Made by a program: the position numbers and the translations under genes | Assembly: GCA_020047875.1 (NCBI GenBank) | Contig: JAIFNE010000124.1 | Coordinates: 1-7,147, forward strand | DNA length: 7,147 bases | Direction: 5' to 3' | Source of the DNA: Hydrogenophaga sp. | GTDB lineage: Bacteria; Pseudomonadota; Gammaproteobacteria; Burkholderiales; Burkholderiaceae_C | Part shown: in pieces, positions 1-6,437 of the stretch | How the letters are laid out: each line of letters begins with the position of its first letter | Numbering within the stretch: the stretch's first letter is position 1 | The notes under the pieces: generated by a model | Databases searched by the model: none | What the model saw: the letters and a program-made list of their open reading frames with translations, nothing else | Told to the model about the DNA's origin: nothing

Positions 1-5
1 GCAAG

Positions 6-19
6 AGGGTGAAAACCCT
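6..19. repeat. Small hairpin just downstream of ureC
   Basis: AGGGT-GAAA-ACCCT forms a 5-bp stem 11 bases beyond the ureC stop codon. In the direction of ureC transcription it is not followed by a T run, so it is not a convincing terminator; the operon probably continues past the edge into accessory genes. Confidence 0.3.
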
Positions 20-29
20 TGGGAGAAAT

Positions 30-1686
30 TCAAAACAGAAAGTATCGCTGCGCCATCGGCAGCTCGGTGGCGGGCTCGCAGGTGAGCAACTCGCCGTCGG
101 CGCGCACGGTGTAGCGCTGAGGGTCGATCTCCATTTTTGGCAGGTAGCTGTTGTGCACCATGTGGGCTTTGGTCACGCCGCGGCAGTTTTGCACCGCCAC
201 GGTCTGCTTTTGCAAACCGTAGCGTTCGCGCACGCCGGCCTTCAGGCCCGCCTGCGACACAAACGTGAGGCTGCCGCGCGCCAGCGCGGTGCCAAAGGCG
301 CCGAACTGCGGGCGGTAATGCACCGGTTGCGGGGTGGGGATGGAGGCGTTCGGATCGCCCATGGCGGCCAGGGCGATGCTGCCGCCCTTGAGCACCAGCG
401 CCGGCTTGACGCCAAAGATGCCCACTTGCCCACCTCCAGCGAGCCCACGATGTGCGAAATGCCGTGGGCAATGGCGGGGTTGATGGTGTATTTGGCGATG
501 TAGCGCTTGACGCGCGCGTTGTCATGGCGGCCGCTGTCGCCCGGCAGCGTGCCGCGCTGAGCCTTCATCTTGTGCGCCGTCTGCCAGGTGCGCAGGATCA
601 CCTCGCCCACGCGGCCCATGGCCTGGCTGTCGCTGCTCATGATGCTGATGGCGCCCAGGTCGTGCAGGATGTCCTCGGCGGCGATCGTTTCGCGGCGGAT
701 GCGGCTTTCGGCAAACGCCAGGTCCTCTGGGATGGACGCATCCAGGTGGTGGCAGACCATGAGCATGTCCACATGCTCGTCGAGCGTGTTGACCGTGTAG
801 GGCATGGTCGGGTTGGTGCTGGATCGGGCGCGTGGCCGCCGCCCGCGCCTTCGGTGTGAAACGCGCAGAGCGTGCGCCCTTTGGTGGCAGCAATCGTGTC
901 TTCCACAAAGCCTGATTCGTTGAGCGTGTCGCTGTGCAGCGCCACCTGGGTGTCGGTTTCTTCGGCCACGTCCAGGCAGTTGCTGATGGCGCTCGGTGTG
1001 GAGCCCCAGTCTTCGTGCAGCTTGAGGCCGATCACGCCGGCGTCGATCTGCTCGCGCAGCGGCGCGGGCTGGCTGGCGTTGCCTTTGCCCAGAAAACCGA
1101 TGTTCATCGCAAAACCGTCGGCGGCCTGCAGCATGCGCTCGATGTGCCAGGGGCCGGGTGTGCAGGTGGTGGCGAAGGTGCCGGTGGCCGGGCCGGTGCC
1201 GCCGCCGAGCATGGTGGTCACGCCCGAGGCCAGCGCCTCGTCGATCTGCTGCGGGCAGATGAAGTGGATGTGGCTGTCGATGCCGCCAGCGGTGACGATG
1301 TTGCCCTCGCAGCTGATGATTTCGGTGCCTGGGCCAATGATGATGTCCACCCCGGGCATGGTGTCGGGGTTGCCCGCCTTGCCTATTGCCGCAATGCGCC
1401 CGTCTTTCAAGCCGATGTCGGCCTTGACGATGCCCCAGTGGTCGATGAGGAGGGCGTTGGTCAGCACCGTGTCCATCGCGCCCTGGGCGCGGGTGCGCTG
1501 GCTTTGCGCCATGCCGTCGCGAATGGTCTTGCCGCCGCCAAACTTCACCTCTTCGCCGTAGCCGCCGGCGCGCAGGGTGAAATCCTGCTCCACCTCGACG
1601 ATCAGGCCGGTGTCGGCCAGGCGAACGCGATCGCCCACCGTGGGGCCGAACATGTCGGCGTAAGCGCGCTTGGGAATGCTGGCCAT
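30..1686 (-). pseudogene. ureC: Urease alpha subunit gene with two internal frameshifting deletions
   Basis: UreC is the nickel-containing catalytic subunit of cytoplasmic urease, which hydrolyses urea to ammonia and carbamate. The start at 1686 (MASIPKRAYADMFGPTVGDR) matches the family start and has an AGGCGG Shine-Dalgarno 8 bases upstream. Fragment 1 (1686 to about 823, 288 codons) holds HIHFICP, the carbamylated-lysine motif GLKLHEDWG and HTEGAGGGHAPD. Fragment 2 (about 823 to 420, another frame) holds the flap motif MVCHHLD and SSDSQAMGR. Fragment 3 (about 419 to 30, third frame) runs from FGVKPALVLKGG to the normal end PMAQRYFLF. Compared with the family, residues like IIKVCGEPNVLP are missing near 821-825 and DLVLWKPA near 417-421, about 37 and 25 bases. 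Adding 62 bases to the 1657 present gives 573 codons, the usual length. As written, the product would stop at 637 after 61 aberrant residues. Nickel ligands and catalytic residues are all still encoded. Identity is certain; whether the lesions are biological or an assembly fault is not. Confidence 0.93.
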
Positions 1687-1694
1687 CTCAGAAA

Positions 1695-1776
1695 CCGCCT
1701 TTCGCCGGGCCGCCCCAAGAAAGGCGAGCGCCCCCTTGGGGGGCAGCGAGCACACGAAGTGATGAGCGTGGGGGGG
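1695..1776. repeat. C/G-run palindromic (REP-like) element filling the ureB-ureC spacer
   Basis: The 90-base gap between the ureB stop codon and the ureC start is made almost wholly of inverted-repeat sequence. CCCCAAG at 1713-1719 pairs with CTTGGGG at 1735-1741 across a 15-base loop. CCCCC-TT-GGGGG lies at 1731-1742, CACGAAGTG at 1753-1761 can form a small hairpin, and a run of G (1770-1776) directly abuts the ureB stop. From memory this resembles a C/G-run extragenic repeat common in Comamonadaceae, but I cannot search for other copies and see no second copy in this window. It lies inside the operon, so its transcript could fold and modulate the ureB/ureC ratio or mRNA decay; that is inference. 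The left edge is uncertain because the ureC ribosome binding site (1695-1700) lies there. Confidence 0.6.
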
Positions 1777-2082
1777 TCATAGTGCTCCTTGGACCAGGCC
1801 ACGAAAGCCGATCACGATGCGGTCGCCCGCGAAATCCACCAGTTCCACCGTGCGCTGCTGGCCCGGCTCGAAGCGCACCGCGGTGCCGCTGGCGATGTTC
1901 AGCCGCTTGCCCTGCGCGCTGGCCCGGTCGAAGGACAGCGCGGCGTTGGTCTCGGCAAAGTGGTAGTGCGATCCGACCTGCACCGGCCGGCTGGCCGTGT
2001 TCTGCACCACCAGCGTGAGCGTGGCGCGACCGGGGTTGAGGGTGTGCTCACCGACATCGGTGAAAAGTTCGCCGGGGATCAT
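1777..2082 (-). CDS. ureB: Urease beta subunit UreB
   Basis: This 101-residue small structural subunit of urease assembles with UreA and UreC into the cytoplasmic (UreABC)3 enzyme. The start at 2082 gives MIPGELFTDVGEHTLNPGR, the normal UreB N-terminus. The frame stays open 15 codons further upstream, but that extension would overlap the hupE/ureJ stop and does not look like UreB. Family motifs visible are GSHYHFAETN (residues about 37-46), RLNIASGTAVRFEPGQ and the C-terminal GFRGLVQGAL. Length is typical and no lesion is seen. It starts 10 bases after the hupE/ureJ stop, so the two are surely co-transcribed. The Shine-Dalgarno is weak (only a GAG-like stretch), so coupled translation from the upstream gene is plausible. 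The stop codon is followed immediately by the C/G-run repeat. Confidence 0.96.
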   Translation of the reverse strand: MIPGELFTDVGEHTLNPGRATLTLVVQNTASRPVQVGSHYHFAETNAALSFDRASAQGKRLNIASGTAVRFEPGQQRTVELVDFAGDRIVIGFRGLVQGAL

Positions 2083-2092
2083 GCTGGGTATC

Positions 2093-2689
2093 TCAGAGCT
2101 TGGCAAACAGGTACAAGCCCGCGCCACCGAGCGCGGCGCCCATGCTGCCCAGGGCCATGGCGCGGCGTTCGGTCAACAGGCGTCTAACGGCCAGACCGAT
2201 GCCCACACCGCCAGCGTGCAGTGCGGCGGTGGTGACCAGGAAGCCCAGGGCGTAGCCGGCAAAACCCGATTCGGGTGCCTCAGACCCATGCGCCAGACCA
2301 TGCAGCGAGGCGGCGGCAGCAATCAGGCCCAGCCCGATGGTCGGCGGCACCGGCCTGGTGGCCAGGATGAGCATGGCGCCGAACAGGACCACTGAGAGCG
2401 AGACAGCGTGCTCCAGGTTCGGCAGCGTCACGCCCACGGTGCCCAGCGAGGCGCTGATCACCAGACCCAACAGGAAGGTTGCCGGTCCTTGCCAAGCCCT
2501 GGTGGCCGGAAGCGCCGCAACCGACCAGACGCCCACGGCCAGCATGGCCAAGAGGTGGTCCAGGCCGAAGGGATGCACCAGGCCCTGCATCAGGCTGGTG
2601 GTGCCGTGACCGGTGTGGGCATGGGCAGCAAGGCTGGTGGTTGCGAGGCAGAGGGCGACGAGGTTTGCGGGTGTGATCAGGCGGGTCAT
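2093..2689 (-). CDS. ureJ: HupE/UreJ family membrane protein, probable nickel uptake accessory
   Basis: A 198-residue integral membrane protein of the HupE/UreJ family, whose members accompany urease or hydrogenase genes and are thought to bring nickel across the inner membrane. The N-terminus has a positive start, a hydrophobic stretch (NLVALCLATTSLAA) and a possible cleavage after AHAH, then a His-rich TGHGTT. The family signature HPFGLDHLLAMLAVG follows, with a second His motif LHGLAHGSE near residue 128. Several hydrophobic segments, about six, fill the rest. The start at 2689 has a clear AAGGA Shine-Dalgarno 8 bases upstream; the longer reading frame above it is antisense-like noise overlapping ureA. 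It sits 29 bases after ureA and 10 before ureB, fully inside the urease operon, which supports a nickel supply role. The symbol could equally be hupE; transport has not been shown for this protein. Confidence 0.9.
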   Translation of the reverse strand: MTRLITPANLVALCLATTSLAAHAHTGHGTTSLMQGLVHPFGLDHLLAMLAVGVWSVAALPATRAWQGPATFLLGLVISASLGTVGVTLPNLEHAVSLSVVLFGAMLILATRPVPPTIGLGLIAAAASLHGLAHGSEAPESGFAGYALGFLVTTAALHAGGVGIGLAVRRLLTERRAMALGSMGAALGGAGLYLFAKL

Positions 2690-2697
2690 GTCGGTAA

Positions 2698-2702
2698 TCC
2701 TT
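2698..2702 (-). promoter_or_regulatory. Ribosome binding site deciding the hupE/ureJ start
   Basis: AAGGA on the minus strand lies 8 bases before the ATG at 2689. It is the strongest Shine-Dalgarno in the cluster and fixes the start against the open frame that continues to 3031. Confidence 0.7.
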
Positions 2703-2718
2703 GTGTCATTGGATGCGT

Positions 2719-3021
2719 TCAGGCGATCGGCTGGTGCACCGTGACCAGCTTGGTGCCGTCGGGAAAGGTGGCCTCGACCTGGATGTCGGGAATCATCTCG
2801 GCGATGCCGTCCATCACATCGTTGCGTGTGAGCACGTCGCGGCCCTCGCTCATGAGCTGGGCCACGGTCTTGCCGTCGCGCGCGCCCTCCATCACCGCCG
2901 CGCTGATCAGCGCCACGGCCTCGGGGTAGTTCAGCTTGAGACCGCGCGCCTTGCGCCGCTCGGCGAGCAGCGCCGCGGTGAAGATCAGCAGCTTGTCTTT
3001 TTCGCGGGGGGTCAGTTCCAT
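2719..3021 (-). CDS. ureA: Urease gamma subunit UreA
   Basis: This 100-residue smallest urease subunit is part of the cytoplasmic (UreABC)3 complex. The whole sequence matches the family: MELTPREKDKLLIFTAALLA at the start, RRKARGLKLNYPEAVALIS, then VMEGARDGKTVAQLMSEG, and MIPDIQVEATFPDGTKLVTV near the end, closing on HQPIA. Length is exactly typical and there is no lesion. It is the first structural gene after the sigma-54-like promoter at 3125-3139, with a 5' leader of about 92 bases if transcription starts near 3113. The ATG has only a poor Shine-Dalgarno (GAGTGA, about 9 bases away), and that GAGTGA is also the end of a small leader ORF, so translational coupling is possible. hupE/ureJ follows after 29 bases. 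Confidence 0.97.
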   Translation of the reverse strand: MELTPREKDKLLIFTAALLAERRKARGLKLNYPEAVALISAAVMEGARDGKTVAQLMSEGRDVLTRNDVMDGIAEMIPDIQVEATFPDGTKLVTVHQPIA

Positions 3022-3027
3022 TTCGTT

Positions 3028-3090
3028 TCACTCAATAGTCAGATCGCGCGACCGCAAAGGCTGGTCGGACGCGGGGGAGGGCAGTTCCAT
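3028..3090 (-). CDS. Possible 20-residue leader ORF upstream of ureA
   Basis: On the minus strand an ATG at 3090 opens a 20-codon frame (MELPSPASDQPLRSRDLTIE) ending in TGA six bases before the ureA start. It would lie inside the leader of a transcript starting near 3113. Third positions are mostly G or C, consistent with coding but also with background composition. There is no Shine-Dalgarno before its ATG, and an in-frame GTG lies two codons upstream. Its ending GAGTGA overlaps the only SD-like bases for ureA. It could be a real leader peptide that couples translation, or chance. Confidence 0.25.
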   Translation of the reverse strand: MELPSPASDQPLRSRDLTIE

Positions 3091-3124
3091 GGGCACGGGC
3101 GTTGGCAGAGGTTAAGGATTTGAC

Positions 3125-3139
3125 GCAATTTTTGCGCCA
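3125..3139 (-). promoter_or_regulatory. Sigma-54 (-24/-12) promoter for ureA onward
   Basis: Read on the minus strand the site is TGGCGCAAAAATTGC. The RpoN consensus is TGGCAC-N5-TTGC with an invariant GG and GC ten bases apart. Here the GG-N10-GC spacing is exact and only one consensus base differs (G for A). Transcription would start near 3113, leaving a leader of about 92 bases before ureA. A sigma-54 promoter needs an enhancer-binding activator; NtrC is the natural candidate for urease and NtrC-like half-sites lie just upstream. No transcript data are available to me. Confidence 0.65.
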
Positions 3140-3149
3140 GCTTGGTGCA
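3133..3149 (-). promoter_or_regulatory. NtrC-like dyad overlapping the -24 element
   Basis: On the minus strand the 17 bases TGCACCAAGCTGGCGCA form a dyad (TGCACCA and TGGCGCA around three bases) with one mismatch to the enteric NtrC pattern TGCACCA-N3-TGGTGCA. It overlaps the -24 region of the sigma-54 promoter. That is unusual for an enhancer and would fit autorepression or a low-affinity site better. Part of the match is shared with the promoter itself, so its independence is uncertain. Confidence 0.4.
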
Positions 3150-3236
3150 TGGTGCGCGGTGACAGGATGCGCATCGCGCTGGTGCGTCGACCGACTCGGT
3201 GTGGTGCGTGTCGTCCGACTTGCACCGGTTTGGGCA
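3143..3236. promoter_or_regulatory. Cluster of TGGTGC half-sites upstream of the sigma-54 promoter
   Basis: TGGTGC occurs on the plus strand at 3143, 3150, 3180 and 3202, and its complement-like TGCACC at 3221, five half-sites in about 85 bases. TGCACC at 3221 is paired imperfectly with TGGGCA (to 3236), a site about 115 bases upstream of the inferred start, the usual distance for an NtrC enhancer. CGCATCGCGCTGGTGCG at 3170-3186 is a second partial dyad. The spacing of the dyads departs from the 17-base consensus, so the assignment to NtrC is tentative. Confidence 0.35.
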
Positions 3237-3334
3237 GCCGGCGGCTGGCTGACCAGTGGCCCCGGCGAGGAACTTCAAGCGCGAGATGTTTGGCGCCTCG
3301 TGGGCTTCTGAGCGGGATGCATCGAAGCATTCGG

Positions 3335-4165
3335 CTACACCCGCCAGATGCGCGGCGGCTGTGGGCTGAGGTCCCAGGCGGCCTGGCGCAGCGCTGCCCA
3401 GCCGCTCTGCAGCGCGGTCATCAGCGGCTCCACCAGCGGTGCGACGGCGCGCACCACCAGCAGGTTGGGGTTCGGGCAGGTGGCGCCCGCCTGCACGCCG
3501 GGCGGCAGCCCGGCCAGCGCCGCGCGCGCTGCGTCCAGCAGCCGCTCCCGTCGTGTGCGCTCCATGGACTCGCCCACCGCAAACAGCAGCGTGCCCAGGC
3601 AGCGCTGGCCAGCCAGCCCCAGCGGCGAGGCCAGCAGGCGGTGGTCGGCTGCGTCGATCTGCGCCTGTTCCAGCCAGAGGCCGGGCAGCTCCAGCCGCTG
3701 GGTGATGCGACCGCGGTCAAAGGGTTGCCCCGCTGTTGGCAGACCCAGCGCCGTCACGTCCCAGGCCAGCAGCTCAGCGCCGGGCGCCAGCGTGGCCGTG
3801 AGCTGGTTCAGGGCGTGACAGCCGGGGTAGGCCAGCGTCTCCAGCGGCAGCCATTCGAGGCGCGCACCCGCTGCCAGATCGAGCGTGACGCGCTGCTCGG
3901 CCAGCAACTCACTGCTTTCATAAAAGCGGGTAGCGCCGGGCGTGCTGATGAAGGCGTGCGCGCCGTCTTCCACACGCACCCGGATGTCCAGCAGGTCGCC
4001 ACCCACCAAGCCCCCAGGCGGATGCACGATCACGTTGTGGCAGATCGCATCGCCCTCCGGGTACAGGCTCTTGAGAATGCGCAGAGGGCCGCTGTGCGCG
4101 TGTCGCACCGTGGTGCGGGGGCCTTCGCGGCGGTGGTTCAGCGAAAGAGTGGCGTGCCAGGTCAT
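3335..4165 (-). CDS. ureD: Urease accessory protein UreD
   Basis: UreD (called UreH in some species) is the scaffold chaperone that binds urease apoprotein and, with UreF and UreG, delivers nickel and carbon dioxide to the UreC active site. The 276-residue product has family length and motifs: LYPEGDAICHNVIVHPPGGL with VGGD (about residues 34-57), STPGATRFYES (about 74-84), LEWLPLETLAYPGCHA (about 103-118), DVTALGLPTAGQPF, LDAARAALAGLP, and a C-terminus ending PPRIWRV. The ATG at 4165 gives the normal start, though the Shine-Dalgarno is poor. No lesion is seen. It is the first urease gene in the transcription direction but is separated from ureA by 313 bases containing a separate promoter. 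On the other side it is divergent from the hybrid kinase, 177 bases away. Confidence 0.96.
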   Translation of the reverse strand: MTWHATLSLNHRREGPRTTVRHAHSGPLRILKSLYPEGDAICHNVIVHPPGGLVGGDLLDIRVRVEDGAHAFISTPGATRFYESSELLAEQRVTLDLAAGARLEWLPLETLAYPGCHALNQLTATLAPGAELLAWDVTALGLPTAGQPFDRGRITQRLELPGLWLEQAQIDAADHRLLASPLGLAGQRCLGTLLFAVGESMERTRRERLLDAARAALAGLPPGVQAGATCPNPNLLVVRAVAPLVEPLMTALQSGWAALRQAAWDLSPQPPRIWRV

Positions 4166-4342
4166 GCATCGGCAGTCTACCGGCCTCGCGCCCGGGTTTT
4201 TGGCGTTTGTCCTCGCTGTGCTGCGCTGTGAATCGCGCAGTCATGTCGCCGGCCAGCCCGTGATGCGCTCTTTGTCTTTCGCCCATTCTCCAGAGCGCAA
4301 GTCAAGCCCGATCGCTTGCGGTGTAGTCGGTAAATCTGGAAA
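4166..4342. other. Divergent spacer between ureD and the hybrid kinase gene
   Basis: This 177-base stretch must hold the start signals for both ureD (leftward) and the kinase gene (rightward). I find no convincing -35/-10 pair, no sigma-54 site and no strong operator dyad. A minus-strand TTGACT at 4300-4305 could be a -35 for ureD but has no matching -10. Short open frames crossing it belong to antisense of ureD. Confidence 0.5.
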
Positions 4343-6355
4343 ATGGGTTACATGAAGTTACTGAACGAACAGGGAGCGAGCGTCTTCGCGATAGCCCAAC
4401 TGGCCGAGTTCGTGCCGGGCGCGCTGTTTCGCTACCGTGTTCTGCCTGACGGCACGGACCGGATCGAGCACATGAGCAGCGGCTGCGTGGATCTCTGGGA
4501 GATTTCCGCGGCCGACCTGATCCTGGACGCCAGACCCATTTGGGGCATGGTCGATGCGCGCGATTTGCCGGGCATGACCGCTTCGGTGGCGGAGTCGGGA
4601 AGGCAGCTCAAAGACTGGTCTTTTCAGTGGCGCATCACCACACCGTCAGGGCGTCGCAAATGGTTGCACGGGGTCGGCAGACCGCAGCCGCAGGCCGATG
4701 GCAGCCTGCTGTGGCATTCATTCATTCTGGATGTGACCAACAGCCAGCAGGCGCAGGAAGCCCAGCACGAGAGCGACGAGCGCTTTCGCCAGCTGCTTAA
4801 CGGCATTCCCAATGTGGCAGTGCAGGGCTACGACGCCAGCTTGGTGTGTCTCTACTGGAACGATGCCTCCGCGCAGCTCTACGGCTACAGCGCGCAAGAG
4901 GCGGTCGGCGCCAATCTGATGGACCTGATCATTCCGCCCGCCATGCATGGAGCGGTGCTCGACGCGGTGCAACACATGCTGGCGAGTGGCCAAGCCATTC
5001 CCGCCGGTGAGCTGGTGTTGAAGCGCAAAGACGGCCGTGCCGTGTCGGTCTACTCCAGCCACATGCTGCTGCAACACGACGGACCGGCGCCGGTGTTCTT
5101 CTGTATTGACTACGACCTTTCCGAGCGAAAGGCGGCCGAAGACACCCGCCTGCAGCTGCTGTCGCAGTTGCGCGAATCCCAGAAAATGGAGGCGCTGGGT
5201 ACGCTGGCTGGCGGTGTGGCGCACGACTTCAACAACATCGTGGCCGCCATCCTGGGCAATGTGGAGCTTGCGCTGGACGATGTGCCTGAAAGCCATCCGG
5301 TCCGCGTCAGCCTGCACGAAATCCGCAAGGCAGGGCGGCGCGCGCGCGATCTGGTGCAGCAAATTCTGGCCTTCAGCAGGCGACAGGACAGCAAGCAGGA
5401 ACCCACCTGCCTGCGCGCTGTGCTCGAGGAAGCCCACGGCATTCTGCGCGCCACGCTGCCAGCCGATGTGACGCTGGAACTGCGGGTCGACGACAACCTG
5501 CCTGCGGTGATGGCCAACGCCACGCAGATCGAGCAGGTGGTGCTGAACCTGGCGACCAATGCGGTGCAAGCGGTGCAGGGCCAGCCCAACGCGACCGTGA
5601 AGCTGCTGCTGGAACGCATGGCGCAGCCCGATGCGCCGTGCGGGGCGGACGAGCTCGATGCGCTGCCATCGCTGGCTGCCTGGCCCGGCGTGGGCGTGCG
5701 CCTGTCGGTGACCGACAACGGCGTCGGCATGTCAGCCGAGACGCTTTCCCGCATGTTCGAGCCTTTCTTCACCACCAAGGCGCCGGGGGCTGGCACGGGC
5801 CTGGGTCTGGCGGTGGTGCACGGTATCTTGCTGGAACACGGCGTGGCGCTGCGCGTGCGCAGCCAGGTCGGCGCAGGGACCACCTTCACCCTGGCTTTTC
5901 CAGGCCTGCCGGACGCGGCGCCCGATAAACCGTTGGCGGAACCCGCGACCGCTGCAGCAACACCCGCCCATCCTCGGGAAAGCGGGCCTGCGCCGCATGT
6001 GCTCTATGTTGACGATGACGAAGCCATCGCCTGGCTGGTGCGCCGGCTGCTGGAGCGAGACGGCTACCGAGTGAGCGCCTTTACCGATCCGCAAGAGGCG
6101 CTGGAGGCGCTGCGCCACACGCTGCACGACGTGGCGTTGTGCATCACCGACTTCAACATGCCGGGCATGTCCGGGCTGCGGCTGGCGCGCGAGATCAAGG
6201 CCTTGCACCCGACCCTGCCCGTGGCCATCACCTCGGGCTACATCAGCGAGGAACTGCGCCAGCAGGCCCCAGCGGCCGGGGTGGATGAGGTCATTTTCAA
6301 GCCCGACACGGTGGAAGCGCTGTGTGCCGCCATCGAGCGCTTGCTCAAGCGCTGA
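4343..6355 (+). CDS. Soluble PAS-PAS hybrid sensor histidine kinase with C-terminal receiver
   Basis: This 670-residue hybrid kinase has no membrane segment or signal peptide, so it should sense in the cytoplasm. Domains in order: PAS (about 20-130, with WRITTPSGRRKWLHGVGRP), PAS (about 145-262, with YWNDASAQLYGYSAQEAVG and a terminal YDLSERKAAE), DHp helix with phospho-acceptor His294 in GGVAHDFNNI, ATPase domain (about 385-520) with N box (N402, N406), G1 DNGVGM, F box EPFFTTK and G2 GTGLGLAV, an Ala/Pro-rich linker (521-549), and a receiver (about 551-668) with acidic DDD 557-559, phospho-acceptor Asp603 in TDFNMPG and Lys653. All catalytic residues are present. The ATG at 4343 was taken; ATG 4352 is an alternative, both with weak ribosome binding sites. 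No response regulator with an output domain is adjacent. Its divergent position beside ureD suggests, but does not show, a link with urea or nitrogen. An 8-bp inverted repeat covers its last codons. Confidence 0.95.
   Translation: MGYMKLLNEQGASVFAIAQLAEFVPGALFRYRVLPDGTDRIEHMSSGCVDLWEISAADLILDARPIWGMVDARDLPGMTASVAESGRQLKDWSFQWRITTPSGRRKWLHGVGRPQPQADGSLLWHSFILDVTNSQQAQEAQHESDERFRQLLNGIPNVAVQGYDASLVCLYWNDASAQLYGYSAQEAVGANLMDLIIPPAMHGAVLDAVQHMLASGQAIPAGELVLKRKDGRAVSVYSSHMLLQHDGPAPVFFCIDYDLSERKAAEDTRLQLLSQLRESQKMEALGTLAGGVAHDFNNIVAAILGNVELALDDVPESHPVRVSLHEIRKAGRRARDLVQQILAFSRRQDSKQEPTCLRAVLEEAHGILRATLPADVTLELRVDDNLPAVMANATQIEQVVLNLATNAVQAVQGQPNATVKLLLERMAQPDAPCGADELDALPSLAAWPGVGVRLSVTDNGVGMSAETLSRMFEPFFTTKAPGAGTGLGLAVVHGILLEHGVALRVRSQVGAGTTFTLAFPGLPDAAPDKPLAEPATAAATPAHPRESGPAPHVLYVDDDEAIAWLVRRLLERDGYRVSAFTDPQEALEALRHTLHDVALCITDFNMPGMSGLRLAREIKALHPTLPVAITSGYISEELRQQAPAAGVDEVIFKPDTVEALCAAIERLLKR
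6336..6353 (+). terminator. Inverted repeat at the end of the kinase gene, possible weak terminator
   Basis: AGCGCTTG-CT-CAAGCGCT is a perfect 8-bp inverted repeat spanning the last codons and the first base of the stop codon. It is not followed by a T run, so it is at best a weak or factor-assisted stop, or simply the coding sequence for ERLLKR. Confidence 0.2.
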
Positions 6356-6437
6356 GCCTGCGTTCTCGCCCGGTGTGGCTGGCCAGCTCGTGGCCTGGTG
6401 ATCGCCGGCGCGCTGCGGCCTGTTTCCCGATCCTGCC

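Larger units (their letters stand above)
3022..3334. other. 313-base ureD-ureA intergenic control region
   Basis: No convincing gene lies here. The half near ureD (about 3240-3334) shows nothing beyond a weak 4-bp dyad at ATGCATCGAAGCAT. The half near ureA holds, on the minus strand, a sigma-54-type promoter (3125-3139), an overlapping NtrC-like dyad (3133-3149), a cluster of TGGTGC half-sites up to 3226, and a short leader ORF (3028-3090). Short open frames such as 3039-3278 lack a ribosome binding site or recognisable protein character. The gap implies that ureA onward has its own promoter, separate from ureD. Confidence 0.7.

Noticed and set aside
410..830. Programmed frameshifting or an intein/intron as explanation for the broken ureC
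   Set aside because: Sequence is missing rather than inserted at both points, and conserved residues would be lost even if the frame were corrected.
9..1782. Plus-strand open frames across ureC (up to 282 codons)
   Set aside because: They are opposite-strand shadows of ureC with His/Ala/Gly-rich composition and no recognisable domain.
2690..3031. Extension of the hupE/ureJ frame upstream to 3031
   Set aside because: It overlaps ureA out of frame and is Arg-rich; the ATG at 2689 has a good Shine-Dalgarno and a proper signal-like N-terminus.
3039..3278. 79-codon minus-strand frame in the ureD-ureA gap with several Cys
   Set aside because: It begins at TTG with no ribosome site, shows no family resemblance, and overlaps the likely promoter and leader.
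3149..4231. 360-codon plus-strand open frame opposite ureD
   Set aside because: Antisense to an intact, well-matched ureD; the product is Arg/Gln/Ala-rich with no motif.
4718..5889. Long minus-strand open frames (283 and 259 codons) opposite the kinase gene
   Set aside because: They are antisense to a gene with full domain content; their sequences are Arg/Ser/His-rich without domain motifs, as expected of opposite-strand frames in GC-rich coding DNA.
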